Of a stretch of 64,000 nt of DNA, positions 63,970-64,000 are shown piece after piece. The DNA is from Flectobacillus roseus. Lineage in GTDB: Bacteria > Bacteroidota > Bacteroidia > Cytophagales > Spirosomataceae. The notes beneath the pieces are model-generated. The model was not told the origin of the DNA, did no database searches, and worked only from the letters and a program-made list of their open reading frames with translations. The translations under genes and the position numbers were made by a program. Location: the NCBI RefSeq assembly GCF_030056665.1, contig NZ_JASHIG010000026.1, one strand, 5' to 3'. Positions within the stretch are counted from its first letter, which is position 1. Every line of letters starts with the position of its first letter.

Positions 63970-64000
63970 TTCGGGGATTTTTGTATTTTAGATGTGCGAC

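Overview
The window is AT-rich DNA from a member of the Bacteroidota, most likely an aerobic Cytophagales such as the Flectobacillus/Arcicella/Runella neighbourhood. The phylum call rests on three SusC/SusD pairs, many lipoproteins with Bacteroidota-type lipoboxes, TAnnTTTG -7 promoter elements and few Shine-Dalgarno sequences. The genus-level guess is inference only. There are no rRNA or tRNA genes, CRISPR arrays, insertion sequences or prophage genes that I can see.

Layout. 1-5206: the end of a SusC receptor, its SusD lipoprotein and a GH95 alpha-L-fucosidase (glycan uptake). 5362-9357: small genes for YHS, DoxX, Crp/Fnr, DM13, a beta-barrel, YceI and a DinB-like protein, then an NRDE/TANGO2-like gene. 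10505-17597 (minus): an operon of a DUF218 protein, a secreted protein of unknown fold, SusC and SusD. 17865-29203 (plus): a possible functional cluster with two copies of an unrecognised 183-aa protein around a CRTAC1-type FG-GAP/ASPIC protein, three AhpD-like CxxC proteins, a TonB-dependent receptor, an MFS transporter and a DUF3179 membrane protein. 29272-40124: mixed housekeeping and regulatory genes (DUF1080, LytS/LytR-type pair, DUF4143 ATPase, flavin-nucleotide-binding protein, TPR protein, cysteine desulfurase, DUF1684). 40324-44966 (minus): a third SusC/SusD pair. 45577-48852 (minus): a small lipoprotein, a UspA-like protein and an OmpR-type two-component system.

The most striking region is 49402-62975. 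A fused ResB/CcsA cytochrome c assembly protein is followed by a compact operon: a histidine-rich cytochrome b-like membrane protein, a membrane-anchored ferredoxin/flavoprotein oxidoreductase, a 623-aa protein with 23 CxxCH haem-binding motifs, a 1228-aa protein with 49 CxxCH motifs built mainly from about twelve 74-aa tri-haem repeats, an outer-membrane beta-barrel and a lipoprotein. Together they look like an inner-membrane to outer-membrane electron conduit, analogous to porin-cytochrome systems but with an unusually large, recently expanded repeat cytochrome. The electron path is inference; the motif counts are read from the sequence by hand.

Intergenic DNA carries at least two dispersed repeat families. 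One is a 117-bp element whose two ends are each palindromic and are inverted copies of each other (five copies, three of exactly 117 bp). The other is a roughly 110-130 bp sequence in three copies. Several converging gene pairs are separated by strong hairpins. The window ends in a 5'-truncated PAS/histidine-kinase-like gene on the minus strand.
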